Assembly (NCBI GenBank): GCA_020636405.1
Contig: JACJXW010000005.1
Coordinates: 496,001-560,000 of the forward strand
Length of the DNA: 64,000 nt
Direction: 5' to 3'
From: Lewinellaceae bacterium
GTDB taxonomy: Bacteria; Bacteroidota; Bacteroidia; Chitinophagales; Saprospiraceae
In this document: in pieces, positions 8,734 through 15,322 of the stretch
Numbering within the stretch: position 1 is the first letter of the stretch
Layout of the letters: each line of letters begins with the position of its first letter
Made by a program: the position numbers and the translations under genes
The notes under the pieces: model-generated
Databases searched by the model: none
Seen by the model: only the letters and a program-made list of their open reading frames with translations
What the model was told of the DNA's origin: nothing

Positions 8734-8791
8734 GTATTGTTTGATTCGTTGATTTTTACCCGGCTGAGGGACGAAGACGGGGGGTGATTAA

Positions 8792-8820
8792 GTTGATGGG
8801 GGGGCAGCGCCCCAATCAAC
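8792..8820. terminator. Hairpin of ATCAAC words at a convergent junction
   Basis: GTTGATGGGG (8792-8801) pairs with CCCC-A-ATCAAC (8810-8820) over an 8-base loop; the word CAATCAAC is repeated again at once (8821-8828), overlapping the hppD stop codon. GATTAAG precedes the stem. The same words and plan occur at 4024-4074. Probably a bidirectional terminator for the lipoprotein gene and hppD. Confidence 0.6.
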
Positions 8821-8827
8821 CAATCAA

Positions 8828-9952
8828 CTACAACGTCCCCCTCAGCTCCTGCTCCCGTTCAATGGCCTCGAACAGGGCCTTGAAGTTGCCTTTCCCGAAG
8901 GAGCGGGCGCCTTCGCGTTGTATGATCTCATAGAAGACCGTCGGGCGGTCCTGGACCGGTTTGGTAAAGATCTGGAGCAGGTAGCCCTCCTCGTCGCGGT
9001 CGATCAGGATATTGAGGCGCTTGAGTTCCAGAAGGTCTTCGTTGATCTTGCCGACCCGCTCTAATACGGTTTCATAGTAAGTATCGGGTACGTAGAGGAA
9101 TTCGACGCCGCGGCGGCGCAGTTCGTCCACCGTGTGGATGATATCATCGGTGGCTACGGCGATGTGTTGCACGCCGGCGCCACGGTAGTAGTCGAGGTAT
9201 TCTTCGATCTGCGACTTTTTCAGGCCCTGAGCCGGCTCGTTGATCGGGAATTTGATGAAGCCATTACCGTTGGACACCACCTTGCTCATCAGCGCAGTGT
9301 ACTTGGTGGAAATATCTTTGTCATCAAAAGTGACCAGCAGCTTGAAGCCCATCACCTCCTGGTAGAATTCGACCCATTTGTTCATGCCTCCCAGTTCGAC
9401 ATTACCCACACAGTGGTCGACGTACTTCAGCCCGATGGGCTCCACTTTCATCAGGCTTTCTTTTGCCTGGAATCCCGGCATGAAGGCGCCCTTATACTGG
9501 TTGCGCTCTACGAAGGTGTGGAGGGTCTCCCCATAGGTATGGATAGAAGCCACCGTGACCTGGCCGTGATCGTCCTCCAGTGTTTGGGGCTCAATGGCCG
9601 CTTTGGCGCCCCGCTCGACCGCCTTTTTGAACGCATCGCGGGCATCATCTACCCAAAGGGCCAACACCTTGACGCCGTCGCCGTGCCGGAGCACGTGTTG
9701 GGCCACTTCGTGGCCCGGGCTGAGGGCTGAGGTCAGCACGAATCGGATCTTACCCTGCTGAAGGACGTAGGAGGCCGTGTCGCGGGTGCCGGTCTCCGGG
9801 CCGCGGTAGGCAATGAGCTGAAAACCGAAGGCCGACTGGTAGTAATGGGCGGCCTGCTTGGCGTTGCCGACGTAGAATTCGATGTAGTCCGTCCCGTTGA
9901 TGGGGAAGGTGTCCTGGTGGGTGTCTGGTTTATTTTTGGTTATGGTATCCAT
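8828..9952 (-). CDS. hppD: 4-hydroxyphenylpyruvate dioxygenase
   Basis: 374 residues, full length for the enzyme. It converts 4-hydroxyphenylpyruvate and O2 to homogentisate and CO2 in tyrosine degradation. Two vicinal-oxygen-chelate domains: about 20-150 (degenerate) and about 175-360 (catalytic). Fe(II) ligands are visible as His in VDHCVGNV, His in GVQHIAVATDDI and Glu in FYEIIQREG. It lies downstream of hmgA on the same strand, the next enzyme of the pathway, but an inserted GxxExxY gene separates them, so it may depend on a promoter within the insert or in the 9953-9983 gap. Confidence 0.96.
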   Translation of the reverse strand: MDTITKNKPDTHQDTFPINGTDYIEFYVGNAKQAAHYYQSAFGFQLIAYRGPETGTRDTASYVLQQGKIRFVLTSALSPGHEVAQHVLRHGDGVKVLALWVDDARDAFKKAVERGAKAAIEPQTLEDDHGQVTVASIHTYGETLHTFVERNQYKGAFMPGFQAKESLMKVEPIGLKYVDHCVGNVELGGMNKWVEFYQEVMGFKLLVTFDDKDISTKYTALMSKVVSNGNGFIKFPINEPAQGLKKSQIEEYLDYYRGAGVQHIAVATDDIIHTVDELRRRGVEFLYVPDTYYETVLERVGKINEDLLELKRLNILIDRDEEGYLLQIFTKPVQDRPTVFYEIIQREGARSFGKGNFKALFEAIEREQELRGTL

Positions 9953-9983
9953 GGTTTTATTTTTTGCGGTTGTTTAAAAATAG

Positions 9984-10525
9984 ATAGTACACTGATTTGT
10001 TAAGATTAATTAGGGTCTTTTAGGATTTCGAAGGCGGGGTTTGTAGTCGTTGGTCAGTACTCTTTTTAAGTGCTCCACCTTTTTACCAAAATTGAAAAGT
10101 AAGCCAACTTCCAAATCTGTTGCTCGAAGGTAATTAACCAGTTGAGCTTCATGATCAGGTAACAAGGCTTCAGCGGCTTTGAGTTCAACGACGACCTTAT
10201 TCTCAACTAAAATATCCGCGAAGTAACTGCCTACTTCTTCTTCATCGTAGTACACTTTCAGGAGTTTCTGTTGTTCCGCTTCAATGCCCATCTTACGAAG
10301 CTCGATCATCATTGCATTTTCGTATACTTTTTCCAGAAAGCCGAAGCCCAAAGTATTGTATACATTATAGTAAGCCTTGATGATCTTCCCTGTCAAATCA
10401 GAGTGTAAATAATTAGTGTTCATGTTATCAGGTTTTAGCGTTAATGAGTAAATACGAGACTACATCGCCTCAACCTGATAATATCTTAAAAAACCCTAAG
10501 AAATCCTAAAAGATCAGTGTTCTAT
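9984..10525. mobile_element. 542-bp cassette bounded by 43-bp terminal inverted repeats, carrying a GxxExxY gene
   Basis: Left end 9984-10026 and right end 10483-10525 are inverted copies of each other: 35 of 43 positions match without gaps. Each arm contains three ~10-bp words (left TTAAGATTAA, TTAGGGTCTT, TTAGGATTTC; right, read inverted, TTAGGATTTC, TTAGGGTTTT, TTAAGATATT). Between them is one gene, whose stop codon lies inside the left arm. A further 10-bp inverted pair, TTATCAGGTT/AACCTGATAA (10425-10434, 10472-10481), lies just upstream of the gene. The unit sits between hmgA and hppD, which are usually adjacent. No clear target-site duplication was identified. Confidence 0.6.
10010..10423 (-). 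CDS. GxxExxY family protein
   Basis: 137 residues. It contains the family signature GFLEKVYENA (GxxExxY) near residue 28 and a following core with SYFADILVENKVVVELKA, resembling the D...ExK spacing of PD-(D/E)xK nuclease folds. Proteins of this family are small, occur in many copies in Bacteroidota, Verrucomicrobia and Planctomycetes, and have no established function; a nuclease-like role is only an inference. The C-terminal residues (RLRNPKRP) are encoded by the inverted-repeat arm, so the arm forms part of the coding sequence. Base composition is clearly more AT-rich than the flanking hppD and hmgA genes, consistent with insertion. Confidence 0.9.
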   Translation of the reverse strand: MNTNYLHSDLTGKIIKAYYNVYNTLGFGFLEKVYENAMMIELRKMGIEAEQQKLLKVYYDEEEVGSYFADILVENKVVVELKAAEALLPDHEAQLVNYLRATDLEVGLLFNFGKKVEHLKRVLTNDYKPRLRNPKRP

Positions 10526-10528
10526 CCC

Positions 10529-11704
10529 CTAGTTCCTGGCCGGCTCCCCCTCCGGCAGCCAGCTCTTGAAATACTCTTTATCCTCGATAGCGACAGCGTA
10601 CTCGGTCAGTTTCAGCGGCCGGAAGGTGTCGACCATGACGGCCAACTCTCCGGTCTCCTTGGCGCCTATGCTTTTCTCGACCGTTCCGGGATGCGGCCCG
10701 TGCGGGATGCCCCCGGGATGCAGGGTGATCATACCCTGTTCTACATGCTTGCGGCTCATGAAGTCGCCGTCGACGTAGTAAAGCACTTCATCGCTGTCGA
10801 TGTTGCTGTGGTTGTAGGGCGCCGGGATGGCCTGCGGGTGGTAGTCGTAGAGGCGCGGCACGAAGGAACAGATCACAAAATTGCGGGCGGCGAAGGTCTG
10901 GTGCACGGGAGGTGGCTGATGCACCCTGCCGGTAATGGGCTCGAAGTTGTGGATGCTAAAGGCATAGGGGTACACGTAACCGTCCCAACCGACCAGGTCG
11001 AAGGGGTGGTTGAGATAGTAATAGGGATAGACCTGGTCCTGTTTTTTAATGTAGAACAGGAACTGCCCCTGCTCGTCGTGGGTCTCCAATTCGGCCGGCT
11101 TGCGGATGTCGCGCTCGCAGAATGGGGCGTGTTCCATCAACTGCCCGAAATCATTGCGGTATCGCTTGGGGGTGATGATGGGGCTGTAGGATTCTACGAT
11201 GAACAGGCGGTTGTCCTCCCCGTCGAACTCCATCTGATAGATGGTACCCCGGGGGACGACCACATAGTCGCCGTATTCAAAGGCCACATTGCCGTACATG
11301 GTCCGGAGCCGGCCGCTGCCCTTGTGGATGAAGATCACCTCGTCGGCATCGGCATTTTTGAAGAAGTAGTCCGTCATACTCTGGCGCGGCGCGGCCAGGA
11401 TGACCTTGCAGTCGTCATTGACGAGCACCGGTTTGCGGCTCTTGAGGTAGTCGTCCTCCGCCGGGACGTCGAATCCTTTGAGGCTGCGGTGTTTGAGTTG
11501 TTTGTCCTCCACGACCTTGGGCGCTACCGAAAAGGGGGCGCCGACCTGTACGATCTGGGTGGGCGGGTTGCAGTGGTAGAGCAGGGAAGACAGGTCGCTG
11601 AACCCTTCAGTGGAGAAGAGCTCCTCATGGTAAAGCTCGCCATTGGGTTGGCGAAACTGGGTATGCCGTTTGGCGGGTACCTGTCCCAGGCTATAATAAT
11701 GCAT
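10529..11704 (-). CDS. hmgA: Homogentisate 1,2-dioxygenase
   Basis: 391 residues, the shorter bacterial form. It opens the ring of homogentisate to maleylacetoacetate. Cupin-type core with YVDGDFMS, the conserved motif GGIPHGPHPGTVEKS carrying two histidines, and a following Glu in AKETGELAVMVD, consistent with the Fe(II) His/Glu/His site. Lies 95 bp downstream of the MarR gene on the same strand, and upstream of hppD, so a MarR-hmgA-hppD transcription unit is likely. Start ATG at 11704 is the family N-terminus. Confidence 0.95.
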   Translation of the reverse strand: MHYYSLGQVPAKRHTQFRQPNGELYHEELFSTEGFSDLSSLLYHCNPPTQIVQVGAPFSVAPKVVEDKQLKHRSLKGFDVPAEDDYLKSRKPVLVNDDCKVILAAPRQSMTDYFFKNADADEVIFIHKGSGRLRTMYGNVAFEYGDYVVVPRGTIYQMEFDGEDNRLFIVESYSPIITPKRYRNDFGQLMEHAPFCERDIRKPAELETHDEQGQFLFYIKKQDQVYPYYYLNHPFDLVGWDGYVYPYAFSIHNFEPITGRVHQPPPVHQTFAARNFVICSFVPRLYDYHPQAIPAPYNHSNIDSDEVLYYVDGDFMSRKHVEQGMITLHPGGIPHGPHPGTVEKSIGAKETGELAVMVDTFRPLKLTEYAVAIEDKEYFKSWLPEGEPARN

Positions 11705-11799
11705 AGGTTTTGGTTTTACGGTTAGGAAATGGTTGGGCGCCCGATCGAAAGCAGGGTAGTAGGAACAACCCCGCTTTGATCGGGCATGTAGAGCTGGTT

Positions 11800-12270
11800 C
11801 TATTTGGTATCCTCAGAGCTGAGGTTGTCGAATACGCTATTCAGTACATCAACGAGGCGGTCGATCTCTGGATTGTCAATGCCCTGCCAGGCCTGCCGGC
11901 GGGCATCCCGGATGATCGGCAGGGTGGCTTCGATCTTTTGCTTGCCCTCCTCGGTCAGTTGTATCTTGAAGCGGCGGCGGTCTGCCGGGTCAGTAATGCG
12001 ATGGGTCAGGCCCTTCCGGCAGAGCAGGTCGATGATCCGGGTAATGGTCGGGGCATCTTTGTAGGTCTCCCGGGCGATCTCCAGTTGGCTGAGGCCTTCC
12101 TGGCGGTCGAGTACCTGCAGGACGACCCACTGGTCGATGGTGATGCCCGTATCGGCAGCCGTAAGCTGCTGCTGGAAGAACTGCTTCAGCCGTTTGGCGG
12201 TGCGCTCCAGGATAAAGCCGGAGCTTTCCGATTTCTTATCCAGTTTTTTCGATGAAAGTAGTTCAGCCAC
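11800..12270 (-). CDS. MarR-family transcriptional regulator (tyrosine catabolism operon)
   Basis: 156 residues from a GTG start. Winged-helix core: LTITIDQW-like segment GITIDQWVVLQVL, recognition region LSQLEIARETYKDAPTITRIIDLL, wing DPADRRRFKIQLTEEG. I choose the GTG at 12270 because the in-frame sequence further upstream (12271-12330) holds a near-perfect promoter, so cannot be translated from that transcript. It also gives exactly the same 48-residue distance to the conserved IDQW/VDQW as the paralogue at 26874. Probably controls hmgA/hppD and itself through the palindrome overlapping its promoter; the ligand is unknown. Confidence 0.85.
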   Translation of the reverse strand: MAELLSSKKLDKKSESSGFILERTAKRLKQFFQQQLTAADTGITIDQWVVLQVLDRQEGLSQLEIARETYKDAPTITRIIDLLCRKGLTHRITDPADRRRFKIQLTEEGKQKIEATLPIIRDARRQAWQGIDNPEIDRLVDVLNSVFDNLSSEDTK

Positions 12271-12290
12271 TTGTCCTGGTTTTCTGGCTG

Positions 12291-12333
12291 CAAAAATAGT
12301 TGTTATACTAATTATTTGCAAATAAAACAACTA
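12291..12333 (-). promoter_or_regulatory. Promoter and nested palindromic operator of the MarR-hmgA operon
   Basis: Read on the - strand: TTG (12319-12321), 20-bp spacer, TATTTTTG (12291-12298), an exact match to the Bacteroidota TTG-N19/21-TAnnTTTG promoter. Over it lie two nested inverted repeats: a perfect 14-bp palindrome TTATTTGCAAATAA (12312-12325) covering the -33 element, and outer half-sites TAGTTGTT (12297-12304) / AACAACTA (12326-12333) spanning the whole promoter. This is what an autorepressing MarR operator would look like. Confidence 0.7.
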
Positions 12334-13008
12334 CTTTCTCGCCAGTTCTTCTCCGGCAAGGGTCTCTGCGGTATTGATCTCCTGCAGGGTGCGCTGGTAT
12401 AGGCCTTCTTTTTCCTCCATAATAGAGATGAACAGGACGATCCGGTTTTGAGAGGTGTAATCGAACAAGGCGTCTTCATCCATGACTTCGTATGGCTCTA
12501 CGCGCAGGTACTGGCTTAGAGCAGGAATGGCGAAGTTGATGACGGCATCCAGGTGGTTGGTTTCCAGGCGGTTGATGTAAATGTTCAATTCATCCAGGGA
12601 CTGGAGCTTGTTGATCAGCGTCCGATTCCTGACCAGTTTGATCTTCTGGCTGTTGATGAGGTTCTCGTAGACGCTGTGATTCCGATGAAAATCGGATACG
12701 TGGCGCAGTTCCATGGCCAGGCGGCCCAGCGTATCTGCCCGGCTTCTGTCATTGGCCAGAATAATGCTGTCGGCAGCCCGGAGCCGTTCCAGAAAGTAGC
12801 TGTTCTCTTTGGCCACACCCTGAAGTTCCTCTTTATCTTCCTGTAGTTCCTGCAGGATATACTCGTAATTCTCGCGTTCGGCCCGTTTTTCAAGCCGGTT
12901 GTCGTTCCACCGGTCCAGAAGGAAGGGCACGGAAATGCCGAGGGCGACGATGAAGAATTCATACAGGTAGTGGATCCACTTTAATTCGACGAATCTGTTG
13001 GTGGCCAT
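12331..13008 (-). CDS. DUF6090-family membrane protein
   Basis: 225 residues. One transmembrane segment near the N-terminus (YLYEFFIVALGISVPFLLDR) is followed by the WND motif (DRWNDNRLEKR) that marks DUF6090 proteins, then a long helical, charged C-terminal domain. Members are common single-pass proteins of Bacteroidota with unknown role. The stop codon touches the operator of the downstream MarR gene. The start is separated from the upstream patatin gene only by a heptad repeat array. Confidence 0.75.
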   Translation of the reverse strand: MATNRFVELKWIHYLYEFFIVALGISVPFLLDRWNDNRLEKRAERENYEYILQELQEDKEELQGVAKENSYFLERLRAADSIILANDRSRADTLGRLAMELRHVSDFHRNHSVYENLINSQKIKLVRNRTLINKLQSLDELNIYINRLETNHLDAVINFAIPALSQYLRVEPYEVMDEDALFDYTSQNRIVLFISIMEEKEGLYQRTLQEINTAETLAGEELARK

Positions 13009-13011
13009 AGG

Positions 13012-13067
13012 GATTTTCGATTTTTGATTTGCGATTTTTCACTCCACTTCCGCCTTCCCACTTGGCC
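13012..13067. repeat. Eight-unit heptad array filling the DUF6090/patatin gap
   Basis: 56 bp divide exactly into eight 7-mers: GATTTTC, GATTTTT, GATTTGC, GATTTTT, then CACTCCA, CTTCCGC, CTTCCCA, CTTGGCC. The array starts 3 bp from the DUF6090 ATG and ends on the first base of the patatin stop codon complement, so the gap is essentially all repeat. The first word (GATTTxx) recurs at 60909-61009. Confidence 0.7.
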
Positions 13068-14518
13068 TAATTCACCGACTGCCCCCGTTTCAGCCCTCTC
13101 TGTATGGCCTCTTCCTGCATCTTCACGATGAGTTGCCCGGCGTACAGCAGCAGATCCTGTTCTTCGTCGGTGATGGTCAGTTTGGTGCCGATGTGGGTCA
13201 GCAACTCGTACAGGGTTAACCGGTCGCCTGGAGCAAGCGGTTTTTGCTGCCGGAACAGGCTGATGAGGCGGTGTTGTTCTTCTTTGACCTTGAATCCGGG
13301 CGGCAGGGCCACATCATCCGTTCCTTCCAGCAGTACGTTGAAGCTGAGAAATACGGGAGTAATGCCGTATTGCCGGCAGGCGATGTTGATGTCCCGCACC
13401 AGGGTGGCGCGCCGGGCGTCGAGGCCGCTGGACGGCAGCCTGCCCATGACGCGGAGGGAGAATACGGCCCCTTCCCGTTTGGAGAAGGTATAGCGGTTGC
13501 CGGCCGCGTCGGCATCGACGATGAGCAGGATCTTGCGGGGCGCCTTTTCCTGCCTGAGAATCTGCAGGGCGGTGTAGTAGCCGATGTTGTCGGTCATGGC
13601 CCCGTCGATGAGGGGCAGGTAACGGCGCTCCGCCGAATACCGGCTTTGGAGGGTCGTATTGGAAATGAGGACCGGAAAGCTGGCGCTCGATTTGATGCCC
13701 ACCGCCAGCGGCACCGTGAACGGGTCGAGGCTATCCCGGTAGACCTTACTCAGGCGGTGAGTATAACCAGTGATCTGGTACCGATCCAGGATATCGGGCG
13801 TGAAGGGGAAGATCGTCATGGTATTGAGCGTGGAACTGTTGGTGATGTGCATGGGGAAACGCACGGGTTCCGGGCTTTCGGCAGGGATGAAGAAGTCGGC
13901 CAACTGCAGGCTCTGCGGGCGTTTTTTCACTTCTTTGGCACGCCGCCGGTACCCGAGGACGTGCTCGTCGATGGAGCGCTCCAGGGCATCTCCGTCGTCG
14001 GCGAGGGAGAACCACAATACCGGGTTGAAATTGGCGCGCAAAAGGACGTCGGTGTAGGGGAAAGCCATATCCTCGCGGATCTGCAGGTCCAGATAGCTCT
14101 TCAGGCTAAAGGGCTCCTGCCGGTCGAAGAACTGATGGTCGTACAAGGCGGAAACGTAAGCCCCGGCGGCAAAACCCCCGCCGGATACGGTCGACAGGTA
14201 GTCCACCTGGTCGAGCATGTCCTGGCCTTCGCCGGTGCTGATCTGTTCCAGCCCCAGCATGATCCCGATCCCGAAATTGGACGCCCGGGAGCCGCCCCCG
14301 GAGATGGCCATGGCCACTGCGAGGGTAGAGTCCTGCCCCTGGCGCTCCTGCACGCTTTTGTAGTAGCTCAGAGTGACGGTGGGCACCGGGTCGCCGTCCT
14401 TGAGGAACTGGCTGCGGTCGGGGTAGATGTTCTGGGAGCAGGAGGTGAAGAGGAGGGCTGCCAGTGCCAGAAAGTGCGCAAGGCGGAAATCGGAAGTCGA
14501 AAGGCGGAAACCGGGCAT
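13067..14518 (-). CDS. Patatin-like phospholipase, lipoprotein
   Basis: 483 residues from the ATG at 14518. Lipid-acyl hydrolase of the patatin family: oxyanion motif SGGGSRASNFGIG, nucleophile region LSTVSGGGFAAGA with the expected Ser, and the catalytic Asp in IDGAMTDNIGY. A lipoprotein-type segment FLALAALLFTSCSQ follows the first 15 residues. Those first residues (GFRLSTSDFRL) are encoded by a heptad repeat array. Longer in-frame starts (to 14737) would add residues encoded by a second array and look spurious. Likely cleaves phospholipids at the envelope. Confidence 0.8.
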   Translation of the reverse strand: MPGFRLSTSDFRLAHFLALAALLFTSCSQNIYPDRSQFLKDGDPVPTVTLSYYKSVQERQGQDSTLAVAMAISGGGSRASNFGIGIMLGLEQISTGEGQDMLDQVDYLSTVSGGGFAAGAYVSALYDHQFFDRQEPFSLKSYLDLQIREDMAFPYTDVLLRANFNPVLWFSLADDGDALERSIDEHVLGYRRRAKEVKKRPQSLQLADFFIPAESPEPVRFPMHITNSSTLNTMTIFPFTPDILDRYQITGYTHRLSKVYRDSLDPFTVPLAVGIKSSASFPVLISNTTLQSRYSAERRYLPLIDGAMTDNIGYYTALQILRQEKAPRKILLIVDADAAGNRYTFSKREGAVFSLRVMGRLPSSGLDARRATLVRDINIACRQYGITPVFLSFNVLLEGTDDVALPPGFKVKEEQHRLISLFRQQKPLAPGDRLTLYELLTHIGTKLTITDEEQDLLLYAGQLIVKMQEEAIQRGLKRGQSVN

Positions 14519-14650
14519 CCAGCATTCATAGTGAACCTGATCCCAGCTTCGAACCCCCATTTTCGCACCCGTCTTCCCCTCGATTTCTTTGAAGCACGGG
14601 GCTCTTCCAGGCAAGCTTCCGACTTCCGACTTCGCACTTCCGGCTTCAAC
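14482..14650. repeat. Inverted heptad arrays around the patatin start codon
   Basis: Five 7-mers at 14482-14516 (GGCGGAA, ATCGGAA, GTCGAAA, GGCGGAA, ACCGGGC) and five at 14616-14650 (CTTCCGA, CTTCCGA, CTTCGCA, CTTCCGG, CTTCAAC) are inverted relative to one another with a 99-bp core. The left array ends exactly on the patatin start codon and is translated as the N-terminal residues of its signal peptide; the right array lies upstream of the gene. Confidence 0.7.
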
Positions 14651-15179
14651 AACGGTTCGTGCAAAGCCCCAAATTGTCCAAAGGTTACGATTCTTATGCA
14701 TGTTTTCTCGTTGTATGGTGGCGTTCTGTTGCTGCAATATACAAAGCTAACGGCCAAATATTATTGCCCGGCGTTTGCGAGTTCATTTCTTTAAGAAGCT
14801 GCCTAAAGGAATAATGGTGGCCTGGATTTCACTATGATCTTGCATATTCCAGATTCAACATACCCCTCTCTAGCAGTCAGTTTGAAGAAATTTTTAGCTC
14901 AGGCTGCATTTTCAGGTTTGGAAAAAGGGTTGGTAGGCCGCGAAACTTTTCCTGCCGCCAGGGAAGGCATTTGACGTGGATGAATGGCAAATACTTGGCG
15001 CGGCTATCGACGCCTCCACTTCGGAAAATATGTACCCATTGCATCTTCTTTTACCAGAACAGTCAGTTACGCTGGAGGGCCTTGCCTTTATGCCATTATC
15101 GCTCAATCATCAACTATCTAATAACCGTCCCCCCTTTCGTTTGTTATTTACCAAGGACAAAGCGGTTCCCGTTTTTCTG
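14651..15179. other. Gene-free 529-bp region between patatin and uvrC promoters
   Basis: No supportable gene. A short + strand frame around 14946-15120 (AAKLFLPPGKAFDVDEWQIL...LPEQSVTLEGLAF) reads like protein but is interrupted upstream by a stop, has no start context and matches no family I know; it may be a decayed fragment. The AT-rich stretch 14738-14800 probably contains the patatin promoter. Confidence 0.35.
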
Positions 15180-15209
15180 CTGACGTATCGCTTCGTCCGC
15201 TTATATTTG
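15180..15209 (+). promoter_or_regulatory. Probable uvrC promoter
   Basis: CTG (15180-15182, one mismatch to TTG), 19-bp spacer, TATATTTG (15202-15209, exact TAnnTTTG). Initiation would fall near 15216, placing the whole heptad array 15225-15322 in the uvrC mRNA leader. Confidence 0.55.
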
Positions 15210-15224
15210 CTGGAACGGGCTGCT

Positions 15225-15322
15225 GTTCGGGGTTCGCAGTTCGCAGTTCGCGCCGAATCCCGAATCCCGAATCCCGAACACCGAATCCCGAACACCAAAC
15301 ACCGAACACCAAACACCGAACA
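15225..15322 (+). repeat. Heptad array forming the uvrC 5' leader
   Basis: Four 7-mers GTTCGGG, GTTCGCA, GTTCGCA, GTTCGCG (15225-15252), one C, then CGAATCC three times, CGAACAC, CGAATCC, CGAACAC, CAAACAC, CGAACAC, CAAACAC and CGAACA (15254-15322), which runs directly into the ATG of uvrC. The left words are near reverse complements of the right ones (GTTCGGG versus CCCGAAC), so the RNA can fold into a hairpin with many alternative registers. Confidence 0.8.

Noticed and set aside
10517..11725. Long + strand open frame (about 400 codons) opposite hmgA
   Set aside because: It is the antisense shadow of a confidently identified gene in GC-rich DNA and its translation has no family signal.
12271..12330. 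N-terminal extension of the MarR protein
   Set aside because: The stretch holds an exact promoter and operator, and the shorter form matches the paralogue's length.
14519..14737. 73-residue N-terminal extension of the patatin protein
   Set aside because: It is encoded partly by a heptad array and would place charged, non-signal sequence before the lipobox.
13244..14794. 516-codon + strand open frame opposite the patatin gene
   Set aside because: Antisense shadow of a protein with intact patatin motifs; no independent start context.
15225..15322. Possible CRISPR array
   Set aside because: Units are 7 bp and contiguous with no unique spacers and no cas genes are near.
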